Source of the DNA: Rickettsiales bacterium
GTDB lineage: Bacteria > Pseudomonadota > Alphaproteobacteria > Rs-D84
NCBI GenBank assembly: GCA_031283185.1
Contig: JAITCH010000008.1
Span: forward strand, 1-32,420
Reading direction: 5' to 3'
DNA length: 32,420 nt
Below are positions 7,002 to 14,216 of this stretch, one piece after another. The position numbers and the translations under genes are program-made. The notes below the pieces were generated by a model that made no database searches, was not told the DNA's origin, and saw only the letters and a list, made by a program, of their open reading frames with translations. Position 1 is the stretch's first letter. Each line of letters opens with the position of its first letter.

Positions 7002-7082
7002 TTTTAGAGGGGAAAGAGGGAAAATGTAAGAAGGTGGATGGAAGAGGGAAGAAAGTAGATTTAAGAAGGAAATATACAATTT

Positions 7083-7137
7083 GAGATTCCCGCCTTCGCG
7101 GGAATGACGGCGGGGGAAGGTCGGCCGGGATGACGGA
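7083..7137 (+). repeat. HP-D hairpin with trailing GGGATGACGG unit
   Basis: ATTCCCGCCTTCGCGGGAATGAC is followed by GGCGGGGGAAGGTCGGCCGGGATGACG. A similar two-part unit lies at 7766-7818. Confidence 0.75.
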
Positions 7138-7152
7138 AATAACAAAAGCAGA

Positions 7153-7245
7153 GAAACAAACAAAACGCACGAGAGATAATAAAAACAAAAAAAAGAGATA
7201 AATAAGCGCGGAAGAAAAAGAAACAAACAAAACGCACGAGAGATA
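7153..7245 (+). repeat. 26-nt direct repeat in purine-rich leader
   Basis: GAAACAAACAAAACGCACGAGAGATA (given here by its core CAAAACGCACGAGAGATA) occurs at 7153-7178 and again at 7220-7245. It lies in an A/G-rich tract between the NrdR boxes and the glycyl-radical gene. It is the only direct repeat here that is not palindromic. Confidence 0.7.
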
Positions 7246-7286
7246 TAAAAAAACAAAGAATAAACAAAACTCCAAGGAGAGGAAGG

Positions 7287-7490
7287 ATGCATATGTTTAG
7301 TGGACAAGACAATAGCAAAAGAACACGATGTGAAATTTGGACCCGCGCTATGGGTTATTGTAGACCAGTAGCAAATTTCAATCGAGGAAAAAAATCCGAG
7401 TTCGCTGAACGCAAGTTCTTTACAGAATCAAAGGCAAATTGTATGTCCTGTTCCGCAACAGATTGCGGTGAGTGCCGGTTGGCAGCATAA
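7287..7490 (+). CDS. Stand-alone glycyl-radical module of anaerobic ribonucleotide reductase
   Basis: The protein is 67 residues. It contains CEIWTRAMGYCRPVANFN followed by RGKKSEFAERKFF. This matches the C-terminal glycyl-radical segment of class III RNR (R-x-x-G-Y-x-R-P-V-x-x-F/W-N-x-G-K), with Gly 23 as the expected radical site. It ends in a CxxC-x4-CxxC cluster (Cys 52, 55, 60, 63) that may bind zinc. The nrdD gene downstream ends just before the place where this segment normally follows, so the two together would make one complete enzyme. The start is well supported by AAGGAGAGGAAGG before the ATG. NrdG would generate the glycyl radical on this small chain. YfiD/GrcA, a spare glycyl-radical part for pyruvate formate-lyase, is a precedent for such modules. 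Confidence 0.8.
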   Translation: MHMFSGQDNSKRTRCEIWTRAMGYCRPVANFNRGKKSEFAERKFFTESKANCMSCSATDCGECRLAA

Positions 7491-7926
7491 AGAGAAATTA
7501 AAAGGGTGTGGTGTGGGAAAACACCAACCACCCCGTCCGCCTACGCTTCGCTACGGCGCGACACCCCGCCCCAGGCGGGGAATTAAAAGGAGTCGCCGGA
7601 GGCGACCACTTTTTTAGCCCTATTCCCGCCTTCGCGGGAATGACAAATTGAGTAGGTGAGTGCGGCGAATATATATGTGGACGCGACACTTATGACAAAA
7701 TATCCCCGCCTTCGCGGGAATGACAAAATTTTCTTGGAAAATTTTGTAAAAAAGATAAATACAAATATCCCGGCCAAAGCCTGGATGACGGCGTGGGAAA
7801 GGTCTGCGCTGGGATGATGATTAGAAAATTTGGGATTGGGAGAGAGACAAACCACCCCGTCCGCCTACGCTTCGCTACGGCGCGACACCCCTCCACCTTG
7901 GAGGGGAATTAATAAAGGAAAAGTGA
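7491..7926 (+). repeat. Repeat-filled gap between the glycyl-radical gene and nrdD
   Basis: Contents in order: HP-B (7525-7583); a GTCGCCGGAGGCGAC hairpin with T tract (7592-7615); HP-D (7617-7644); a second HP-D with the GTGGACGCGACACTTATGAC preface (7676-7724); a third, decayed HP-D plus trailing unit (7766-7818); and a second HP-B (7850-7910) whose GAGGGGAATT end runs into the nrdD ribosome binding site. I see no gene in it. Open frames here are translations of the repeats. Confidence 0.8.
7592..7615 (+). terminator. Possible intrinsic terminator after the glycyl-radical gene
   Basis: A 6-bp stem GTCGCC-GGA-GGCGAC is followed by CAC and six T. If active it would lower nrdD expression relative to the small radical protein. 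The stem is short, so this is tentative. Confidence 0.4.
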
Positions 7927-9948
7927 ATGACGGAAATTAAAAAACCAATCCCCACCAAAGTTATTAAACGAGATGGAACAACAGCAGACTTTGATATTAA
8001 AAAAATATCGGTCGCCATTGAACTCGCAGGTCGTGCAAATGCTCCGTTCAATGAAGAGCAGGTCGTCGCCGTAACAAATGGTGTCGTAGATCTAATCAAT
8101 GCCGCTCACGCCGATGGATCCGATATATTTATTGAAAAAATTCAAGATATGGTCGAACAATCGCTTGTCGCCAACGGCTACATTGATGTCGCGCGCGCCT
8201 ACATACTCTATCGTGAAAAACGCAACCAAGTTCGCAGTGGTGAAAAAATAAAAATTGATGTCGAAAAATCCGTGAACGAATACCTTGATCAAATGGATTG
8301 GCGCGTTAACGAAAATGCAAATGTCGGTTATTCCTTGGGCGGTTTAATCCTGAACATTTTCGGAAAGGTATCGGCAAACTATTGGCTTTCCTGTGTATAT
8401 CCCTCCGAAATCGGCGAAGCGCATCGCAACGGCGATTACCACATTCACGATTTATCAATGCTATCCGGATATTGCGCCGGCTGGTCTTTGCGCACTGTTA
8501 TAGAAGAAGGATTCGGCGGAGTCCCAGGCCATATTGAAGCCGCGCCGCCCAAGCACCTGTCGGCGGCCGTCGGTCAAATGGTCAACTTTTTGGGCACGCT
8601 CCAAAACGAATGGGCGGGTGCGCAAGCGTTCTCTTCGGTCGACACCTACCTTGCGCCCTTTGTGCGTCTTGATAAACTGACCTACAAAGAAACGAAACAA
8701 AAAATTCAAGAGTTGGTTTTCAACTTGTCCATTCCTTCGCGGTGGGGCACTCAAACTCCATTCACCAATTTTACCTTTGATATGGTTTGCCCGACCGACC
8801 TTGCATCGCAAAAGCCGAAAATCGGCGGCGAGTTCTGCGACTTTACTTATGGCGAACTACAAAACGAAATGGATATGATCAACAAAGCATACATTGAAGT
8901 GATGACTACCGGTGATGCAAAGGGTCGCCCATTTACCTTCCCGATTCCGACATACAATATCGGCAAGGACTTCAAATGGACCGGTGAAGTCGCCGATATG
9001 CTGTTCGAAATGACGGCGAAATATGGTATGCCTTATTTCCAGAACTTCCTAAGTTCTGATATGAAGCCCACGGATGTGCGTTCTATGTGCTGCCGCTTGC
9101 GGTTGGATGTGCGCGAATTATTGAAACGCGGAAATGGCCTTTTCGGTTCTGCTGAGCAAACGGGTTCCATCGGCGTCGTGACGATTAACTGCGCGAGACT
9201 CGGCTATAATTTCAAGGGCAATTTGGAAGGGCTTTATTATCAACTTGATCGGTTGATGAATCTTGCGAAAACCAGTTTGGAAATTAAACGCAAGACGGTG
9301 CAACGGCTGATGGACGGCGGACTTTATCCGTTCACGAAGCGGTATCTCGGCACCTTCCGCAATCACTTTTCCACAATCGGCGTCAATGGCATCAATGAAA
9401 TGATTCGCAATTTTACCAATGACGAATACGATATATCCGATGACCGCGGACAGAAACTTGCGCTTGATTTCTTGGAACATATGCGGAATAAAATGCAGGA
9501 GTTCCAGGAAGAGACGGGGAATTTGTATAATTTAGAGGCGACGCCGGCCGAGGGCACAACTTACCGGTTGGCAAAGGAAGACGCAAAGGCATTCGGCGGC
9601 GCGATCATTCAAGCCGGAACGAAAGACGCGCCTTACTACACCAACTCGTCCCAACTGCACGCGGGCTATACAGACGATCCGTTTGAGGCGTTGGATTTAC
9701 AGGACGAGTTGCAATCTAAATACACGGGCGGAACGGTCTTGCACCTTTATATGGCGGAACGGCTGTCGTCTGGCGATGCCGCGCGTGAAATCATTCGCAA
9801 GGTTTTCCAGAATTATCATGTGCCATACATTACCATTACCCCGACATTTTCAATCTGTCCGAAGCACGGGTATATGGCGGGAGAACATGAGTTCTGTCCG
9901 GTGTGCGACGGCGAACTCATCAAAAAAGTTAATCCGGCGAATGTGTAA
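7927..9948 (+). CDS. nrdD: Anaerobic (class III) ribonucleoside-triphosphate reductase, catalytic chain without the glycyl-radical segment
   Basis: The protein is 673 residues. It reduces ribonucleotides to deoxyribonucleotides without oxygen. An ATP-cone allosteric domain occupies about residues 10-100 (KVIKRDGTTADFDIKKI). The barrel carries family blocks GDYHIHDLSML, GGVPGH, FTNFTFD, FTFPIPTYNI, FGSAEQTGSIGVVTINC, NLYNLEATPAEGTTYR and YYTNSSQLHAGYTDDPFEA. The C-terminus has the metal-site pattern C644-P-K-H647-G-Y...C657-P-V-C660 and then stops at NPANV. The normal TRVxGYxRPV radical loop and GK-x-x-E tail are missing and are encoded by the 67-residue gene upstream. AAAGGAAAAGTGA precedes the ATG. 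It is likely co-regulated with the upstream gene and nrdG via NrdR. Confidence 0.93.
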   Translation: MTEIKKPIPTKVIKRDGTTADFDIKKISVAIELAGRANAPFNEEQVVAVTNGVVDLINAAHADGSDIFIEKIQDMVEQSLVANGYIDVARAYILYREKRNQVRSGEKIKIDVEKSVNEYLDQMDWRVNENANVGYSLGGLILNIFGKVSANYWLSCVYPSEIGEAHRNGDYHIHDLSMLSGYCAGWSLRTVIEEGFGGVPGHIEAAPPKHLSAAVGQMVNFLGTLQNEWAGAQAFSSVDTYLAPFVRLDKLTYKETKQKIQELVFNLSIPSRWGTQTPFTNFTFDMVCPTDLASQKPKIGGEFCDFTYGELQNEMDMINKAYIEVMTTGDAKGRPFTFPIPTYNIGKDFKWTGEVADMLFEMTAKYGMPYFQNFLSSDMKPTDVRSMCCRLRLDVRELLKRGNGLFGSAEQTGSIGVVTINCARLGYNFKGNLEGLYYQLDRLMNLAKTSLEIKRKTVQRLMDGGLYPFTKRYLGTFRNHFSTIGVNGINEMIRNFTNDEYDISDDRGQKLALDFLEHMRNKMQEFQEETGNLYNLEATPAEGTTYRLAKEDAKAFGGAIIQAGTKDAPYYTNSSQLHAGYTDDPFEALDLQDELQSKYTGGTVLHLYMAERLSSGDAAREIIRKVFQNYHVPYITITPTFSICPKHGYMAGEHEFCPVCDGELIKKVNPANV

Positions 9949-9955
9949 ATAAGGT

Positions 9956-10110
9956 CAAAAAATCTAAGTGCAATTTTTCGTTTGCGGTCTATATCGGTGA
10001 TTATCTTCGGAAACCCGACACGCCGCGGGCAGCCAGCCCAGACGGGCGGTCGGGTTTACTCGATTCTGACCGATCTATCCTCGCAAACGCGATTGCACTA
10101 AGATTTTTTG
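9956..10110 (+). repeat. HP-A long hairpin copy 3 (155 nt)
   Basis: The outer stem pairs AAGTGCAATTTTTCGTTTGCGG with the complement of CGCAAACGCGATTGCACTAAG (described by its ends). The inner stem pairs AAACCCGAC with GTCGGGTTT, and an apical GGGC-AGCCA-GCCC hairpin lies in the loop. It starts 8 nt after the nrdD stop codon. The flank ATAAGGT before it is shared with the rpoH copy. It is followed by a solo right arm, HP-F and two HP-B copies. Confidence 0.85.
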
Positions 10111-10137
10111 CGGGTTATTGATTGGGTGGGTTGATAT

Positions 10138-10328
10138 GGCGTTGCGACACCCCTAAATGTTTTTTGCACGATATTACCCGCTGACGCGGGAGTATGACCA
10201 CTACCCCGGCGGCGTTCGCCGCCACCCCTTCGCCAGCGAAGGGGACTTTTGTGCGATTGTCAGGCACCAACCACCCCGTCCGCCTACGCTTCGCTACGGC
10301 GCGACACCCCTCCACATGAGAGGGGAAT
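10138..10328 (+). repeat. Solo HP-A right arm, HP-F and two HP-B copies before nrdG
   Basis: The 30-nt arm GGCGTTGCGACACCCCTAAA..TTTTTTGC at 10138-10167 is identical to the right end of the HP-A copy behind rpoH, 5 kb away, but its left arm is absent. HP-F follows at 10174-10190, HP-B at 10197-10256 (first hairpin GGCGGCGTTCGCCGCC) and HP-B at 10268-10328. The last one ends in GAGGGGAATTAAAAAGGA, placing the repeat against the nrdG ribosome binding site. With the HP-A copy upstream this accounts for the whole nrdD-nrdG gap. Confidence 0.85.
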
Positions 10329-10343
10329 TAAAAAGGAATGGAA

Positions 10344-11192
10344 ATGCTTAGTATTGGAGGAATGACGCAATTTACTACTATCGATTATCCCGGTGAACTT
10401 TCAGCGGTCGTGTTTTTGGCGGGATGTGTTTGGAAATGTAAGTATTGCTCTAATCCGGGCTTATTGGAATTTCGTGCAGCAAATGAAAATGATGCGGAAA
10501 ATTGGGACTATATTTTAGAGTTCCTTGAAAAGCGCAAGCGCGCTCTTGGGGCAGTAGTATTCTCGGGCGGTGAGGCAACTGCACAAGCAGACGACTTGGT
10601 GCGTGCTATTGAGCAAATTCGCGCGGTGTCGGCGCACTATAAAATCGGGATTCACACAAACGGAGCATTGCCGGAAAAATTGCGGGTGCTGCTGCCTTTG
10701 GTAGACTGGGTTGGGTTAGATGTTAAGACTGGCGCGAATGGGTATGACGAGTTAGTCGGGGCGCAGGGTGCTTGGAACAGGGTTTGTGAGTCGTTGGAGA
10801 TGTTGGTGGGGTGGGGAAAGTCGAACCACCCCGCCGCCTGCGGCGGCACCCCCCCACCCTTGGGGGGGAATTCCACTACCCCGTCTGCTTCGCAGACACC
10901 CCTTCGCCAGCGAAGGGGACTTTTGAGCGAGACACAAGCCAAGGGGAATTATAAGTTTGAAGTGAGGACAACGATTGATCCAAGAGTGGATACGAAGGAT
11001 TCTATTTTGGAGTTGGCGCGAGTTTTGGCGGGGAAGGGGGTGAAGAACTATGCTTTGCAACGGCTACGGGCGGTTGGGCTTGCGGAAAGTGAGGGCGCGG
11101 AACTGGGGGCGCGGAGCGCGGAATTCTTTCAAGACGCGGAGTTTCTTGGAAAAGTAGGGGAGTTGTTTGACGGGTTTGTGGTGAGGAATTAA
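10344..11192 (+). CDS. nrdG: Anaerobic ribonucleotide reductase activating protein, radical SAM
   Basis: The protein is 282 residues from the ATG at 10344. The ATG two codons earlier lies directly on the AAAAAGGA sequence and so is less likely. The radical-SAM cluster motif CVWKCKYC (C-x3-C-x2-C) is near residue 28, with FSGGEA as the SAM-binding GGE and KIGIHTNGA after it. This pattern fits the NrdG2-type activase that uses SAM and a 4Fe-4S cluster to put a radical on Gly of the NrdD module. Two tandem HP-B repeats (10824-10950) add about 43 residues (SNHPAACGGTPPPLGGN through RQRRGLLSETQAKGN) between the VGLDVKTG strand and the strand KFEVRTTIDP. Without them the protein would have the usual family length. 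Whether the expanded protein works is not known. Confidence 0.86.
   Translation: MLSIGGMTQFTTIDYPGELSAVVFLAGCVWKCKYCSNPGLLEFRAANENDAENWDYILEFLEKRKRALGAVVFSGGEATAQADDLVRAIEQIRAVSAHYKIGIHTNGALPEKLRVLLPLVDWVGLDVKTGANGYDELVGAQGAWNRVCESLEMLVGWGKSNHPAACGGTPPPLGGNSTTPSASQTPLRQRRGLLSETQAKGNYKFEVRTTIDPRVDTKDSILELARVLAGKGVKNYALQRLRAVGLAESEGAELGARSAEFFQDAEFLGKVGELFDGFVVRN
10824..10950 (+). repeat. Two tandem HP-B copies inside nrdG
   Basis: The first copy (10824-10872) has hairpins GCCGCCTGCGGCGGC and CCCCCCACCCTTGGGGGGG. The second (10873-10950) has GTCTGCTTCGCAGAC and CCCCTTCGCCAGCGAAGGGG plus a tail unit. Together they keep the nrdG frame open. Confidence 0.9.
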
Positions 11193-11227
11193 GGTGATAA
11201 AATGTTCGGGGTGGGGGACTATAATGC

Positions 11228-11350
11228 GAGATCCCGGTGTCAAGCACCGGGATGACTTATTAAACCCCCACCCCCGGTCGCATAAAAGCGACCGCCCCGC
11301 CCCTCAAGGGGGCAGGGATTTTTCTGCACTGCTTTGGAAAGGAGGCAGGG
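11228..11350 (+). repeat. HP-C plus GGGCAGG-ending HP-B variant
   Basis: HP-C at 11228-11256 (arms ATCCCGGTG / CACCGGGAT). From 11265, CCCCCACCCCCGGTCGCATAAAAGCGACC is followed by CCCGCCCCTCAAGGGGGCAGGG (described in parts) and a partial second copy ending GGCAGGGGGAATTTTTT at the stop codon of the minus-strand gene. It separates the convergent nrdG and virB6-like operon and may serve as their bidirectional terminator. Confidence 0.75.
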
Positions 11351-11358
11351 GGAATTTT

Positions 11359-12621
11359 TTAGGGTTTCTTTTTCGTGATAAGGGGTTTGAGCAATTTTAA
11401 TGTATTGTTATATATCGCAGTGGTATTCTGTTCCAACAACTTTGCAAATTTATCATCCACCGCGCCGCCCATCTTCTTAGCCAAGACATCCGCTTTATAA
11501 ATCATATATGCCGTTAACGCCCCACCAATCAACAAATTCAAGAAGTCTTTCGGCACAGCCCTCATAAACAAGAAACTTATCGCCGCTACCAACGAAATGG
11601 ACACAATGTAAATTACTACTTGAATCATCTTTTGGATGAGTGCTGAAATGCCATCCCCTCCGAATATACCAGCAAACGATTTCATCGCATCGCTCAATAT
11701 CATTGTATCGCCCCAATCGTCCCCCTTAAATATCTCTGAAAATATCGTGAATGGCAAGAACATCAACATCAGCACCACATCCACCACCACGCCCAATGTG
11801 ATAAACGCAAACTTGAATATGCACCACAAAAATACCACCGCGCCAGCCGCGCCTATCACCGCCTCTAATACCCCCTTGGTCATCATCCCTAGAAATGTCC
11901 CGATCCCATTATAAAAGAAACTGGTCGTCCGTCCCGTCAAACATATTATATCCCCAACACTTTGCGAAGTTAAAAACTTTATGTCCCCGCCGCTCGCCTT
12001 GACCCAGGCCGCTACATCCGCGCAAGTCTCTGATACCCTTCCCACACCAGTATCGCTTAGAAACAAATTGCTCGCCGCGTTGCCCAATGCACTGACCCCG
12101 CCCATAAACATCATAAACAACTCCGCCGGATTGGACGCCAAGAGCGCAGTTCCAATAACTACAAATATCAATTTCTTTGCCGCAGATTCCAGAAACGGCA
12201 TCAACTGAATCTTCGTCCGCATCAGATCCCAAGCCTTTATCCCCAACCAAAACGCAAAGAATATCCAGATCATAAAGATAATCAAGTCCAGTAAATTGTC
12301 GTAAATAATGCTCGCCACCTGGGACAAGCCGCCCACTATGATTAATGATGCGTGCACATCCAATGGCGCGTTATTCGCACGAAAATCCGCAGAGGTTGGG
12401 AAGTCTAATGCCGGTTTTTGAGCAAGAGGGATTTGGAGGGGGGAAGGAGAATTATTTTGTGTCGGCTGCGCCGACTGGTTGTTGACCACTACCCCGGCGG
12501 CATTCGCCGCCACCCCTTCGCCAGCGAAGGGGACTATTGAGCTAGCGGAGGGGACTATGGTGCCTGCCGCATCGGCAGCGAAAGGAAATAATAAGAAAAG
12601 AGCAAATAGAATACGAATCAT
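11359..12621 (-). CDS. VirB6/TrbL-like membrane protein, paralogue e (last in operon)
   Basis: The protein is 420 residues. It has an N-terminal signal sequence (ILFALFLLFPFAADAA), an HP-B-derived insert at about residues 22-51 (IVPFAGEGVAANAAGVVV), then about six hydrophobic segments (for example about 112-128, 150-165, 250-275, 285-300, 345-365). The general layout fits VirB6/TrbL, the polytopic inner-membrane channel component of type IV secretion systems. The tail LLEQNTTAIYNNTLKLLKPL is shared with the first gene of this operon, showing that they are paralogues. Its ATG overlaps the stop of the gene before it by 4 bp. No other T4SS genes are in the window, so the system it serves is unknown. 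Confidence 0.65.
   Translation of the reverse strand: MIRILFALFLLFPFAADAAGTIVPSASSIVPFAGEGVAANAAGVVVNNQSAQPTQNNSPSPLQIPLAQKPALDFPTSADFRANNAPLDVHASLIIVGGLSQVASIIYDNLLDLIIFMIWIFFAFWLGIKAWDLMRTKIQLMPFLESAAKKLIFVVIGTALLASNPAELFMMFMGGVSALGNAASNLFLSDTGVGRVSETCADVAAWVKASGGDIKFLTSQSVGDIICLTGRTTSFFYNGIGTFLGMMTKGVLEAVIGAAGAVVFLWCIFKFAFITLGVVVDVVLMLMFLPFTIFSEIFKGDDWGDTMILSDAMKSFAGIFGGDGISALIQKMIQVVIYIVSISLVAAISFLFMRAVPKDFLNLLIGGALTAYMIYKADVLAKKMGGAVDDKFAKLLEQNTTAIYNNTLKLLKPLITKKKP
12462..12556 (+). repeat. Hairpin plus HP-B copy inside virB6-like gene e
   Basis: GTCGGCTGCGCCGAC and TGGTTGTTGACC lead into an HP-B copy with first hairpin CGGCGGCATTCGCCGCC and a tail unit. The same preface (TGTCGGG..CCCGACTGGTTATTGACC) stands before the HP-B copy at 18915. 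The frame stays open just after the signal peptide. Confidence 0.85.
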
Positions 12622-13910
12622 TTGAACCAGCCTGCGATTGTCTTGCCAATCCCTAATGTATACTTCCCTGCGTAAGTTATCCCGCGCCGCAATGCACCCT
12701 CGGCATTAGTTCCGAAATTTATAAACGCGTCCGGCTTGCTAAATCTGCCCATCAACTTAGCCTCTACCACATTATAATAAAACAAAAACACAAATGTAAG
12801 CGTCAGCAACGCCGCAAACGGACTGCTGGGATGATTGTTCACCGCAAACATTATCATATAATAAAACACTGATAACTTTAACGCCAACGACACCATCGCA
12901 ACCGCCAGCCCCAGCGTCTGGCTGAGCGCATTACTGGTAATGTTCTTGGCAACCGGCCAGACATTATCAAACGCATAGCCAGCAATTATCACAGGTAAAA
13001 ACATTATGAAAAATAATATCGTAAATAATATATTCATTAGCTCGAAAAATAACTTCACCCCGTAAAGTGCGAAAAATACCGCAAGTGCCAGACCGAAAAA
13101 CCAAAGTATCGGCTTGTTTATACCGGCGTTGTTCATCGTGTCAAAGCCCTTGGCCGCGCCAGCCAAAGTTATCGTTGTGATGATGTTGGAAAAGCAGAGG
13201 AGAGGTTCGGTCGCCGATTCAGTAATGCCACCACCCTGTCCGGCGGAGGCAGGAGAATTATTTACCACTACCCCGCCGCTACGCGGCACTCCTTCGCCAG
13301 CGAAGGGGACTTTTGAGTTCTCGGACAGCGAAAGAGAATTTGGACATAGCGAATCGGGGAGGCCGGCAATGCCAAGCGATATATATGTCCCCATCGATAA
13401 TATCGGTTTCAATGTTATCTCGGTCGCAATCCTGGGCATCGTGCTTCCAAGACTGCCAATCGCCCCGAGTATTACGCCCACTATGACTATACGCACGCCC
13501 TGTCGCCAAAGCGTATCTATCCACTTCGTAAAGTCAAATGTCCGCTCCCCAAGATCCTCTATTTGCGCCGTTTGATCCGCCGACTTTTTCAGAAGTTGAA
13601 ACGCCGTAATCGTCGCAAAAACCCCAAACCCCAACAACATCATTACCCATATGTGATTCACAAATACTTCATACACACTCAACGCCGCATTGTCCATCGC
13701 CCCCACAAGCTGCCTGATATGCGGGCAAAATATACACGCCGTTTGCGATTGCCCGAAAATGTCCGCAAGCGTTATCGTGCCGAGATCCTGTCCAGTAAGC
13801 GTCTTGCCATAATAATAAAGCACCGCGGAAGTTGCAAAAATCCACGCCACGCCCTGCACAATGTAGGGGAGCGCGAGTCTTATTAAAATGCCTACGGCTG
13901 GTAATGCCAT
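12618..13910 (-). CDS. VirB6/TrbL-like membrane protein, paralogue d
   Basis: The protein is 430 residues with multiple hydrophobic segments (about 8-33, 88-107, 139-156, 240-255, 270-300, 340-365, 370-385). A CIFCPHIRQLVGAMDNA stretch (CxxC at about 59-62) lines up with CWSC and CWAC motifs near the N-termini of two neighbouring paralogues. Two fused repeats encode about residues 197-228 (KVPFAGEGV, SPASAGQGGG), between the ITLKPIL segment and a central hydrophobic block, probably an extramembrane loop. The C-terminus ends in basic residues (YAGKYTLGIGKTIAGWFK). It overlaps the next gene by 4 bp and is separated from the gene before it by a repeat-filled 306-bp gap. Confidence 0.62.
   Translation of the reverse strand: MALPAVGILIRLALPYIVQGVAWIFATSAVLYYYGKTLTGQDLGTITLADIFGQSQTACIFCPHIRQLVGAMDNAALSVYEVFVNHIWVMMLLGFGVFATITAFQLLKKSADQTAQIEDLGERTFDFTKWIDTLWRQGVRIVIVGVILGAIGSLGSTMPRIATEITLKPILSMGTYISLGIAGLPDSLCPNSLSLSENSKVPFAGEGVPRSGGVVVNNSPASAGQGGGITESATEPLLCFSNIITTITLAGAAKGFDTMNNAGINKPILWFFGLALAVFFALYGVKLFFELMNILFTILFFIMFLPVIIAGYAFDNVWPVAKNITSNALSQTLGLAVAMVSLALKLSVFYYMIMFAVNNHPSSPFAALLTLTFVFLFYYNVVEAKLMGRFSKPDAFINFGTNAEGALRRGITYAGKYTLGIGKTIAGWFK
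13228..13340 (+). repeat. Two repeats inside virB6-like gene d
   Basis: A GGGCAGG-type variant remnant (CCACCCTGTCCGGCGGAGGC) at 13228-13260 is followed by HP-B with CCGCCGCTACGCGGC and TTCGCCAGCGAAGGGG at 13264-13340. Orientation is plus, against the gene. Confidence 0.8.
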
Positions 13911-13916
13911 TGGTTG

Positions 13917-14216
13917 TCCTTTGTGTTTGCCCTTACCGCCCGCCGTGCGTGAAACGCACCGGCGTGGCTCCTCTCCCGGCGGAGCCGGGCGAGGCTCTTA
14001 CAATATATCCCGGCCTCCGCCGGGATGACGACACTTTGTGTCGTTTCGGCTGCGGGTGGAGACCCACCCCGCCACCATTGGCGGGGAATTTTATTCGGCG
14101 AGATCCCGGTGTCAAGCACCGGGATGACTTATCACCACTACCCCGTCCGCCTACGCTTCGCTACGGCGCGACACCCCTTCGCCAGCGAAGGGGACTTTTG
14201 AGCCAGCGGAGGGGAA
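13917..14216 (+). repeat. Repeat-filled gap inside the virB6-like operon
   Basis: Contents: hairpin GTGCGTGAAACGCAC; CCCGGCGGAGCCGGG hairpin; HP-D at 14007-14030; ACGACACTTTGTGTCGT at 14028-14044; short HP-B (14051-14093); HP-C (14100-14128); full HP-B with tail (14133-14216). The last unit ends in GGGGAATTA, whose TTA is the stop codon of the minus-strand gene. No gene is seen. It splits what is otherwise an overlapping operon. Confidence 0.8.

Noticed and set aside
6798-7318. Three overlapping minus-strand open frames of 85-169 codons
   Set aside because: They are low-complexity (Phe/Leu/Ser/Pro), arise from the purine-rich plus strand, include translated HP-D (VIPAKAGIS, SFPRRRES) and cover the NrdR boxes.
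7498-7896. Minus-strand open frames between the glycyl-radical gene and nrdD
   Set aside because: Their products are made up of repeat translations such as [13 protein letters not shown] and HSREGG; no conserved protein is recognisable.
13114-13575. 153-codon plus-strand frame opposite virB6-like gene d
   Set aside because: It lies antisense to a gene with clear membrane-protein character and includes repeat translation, so it is a shadow frame.
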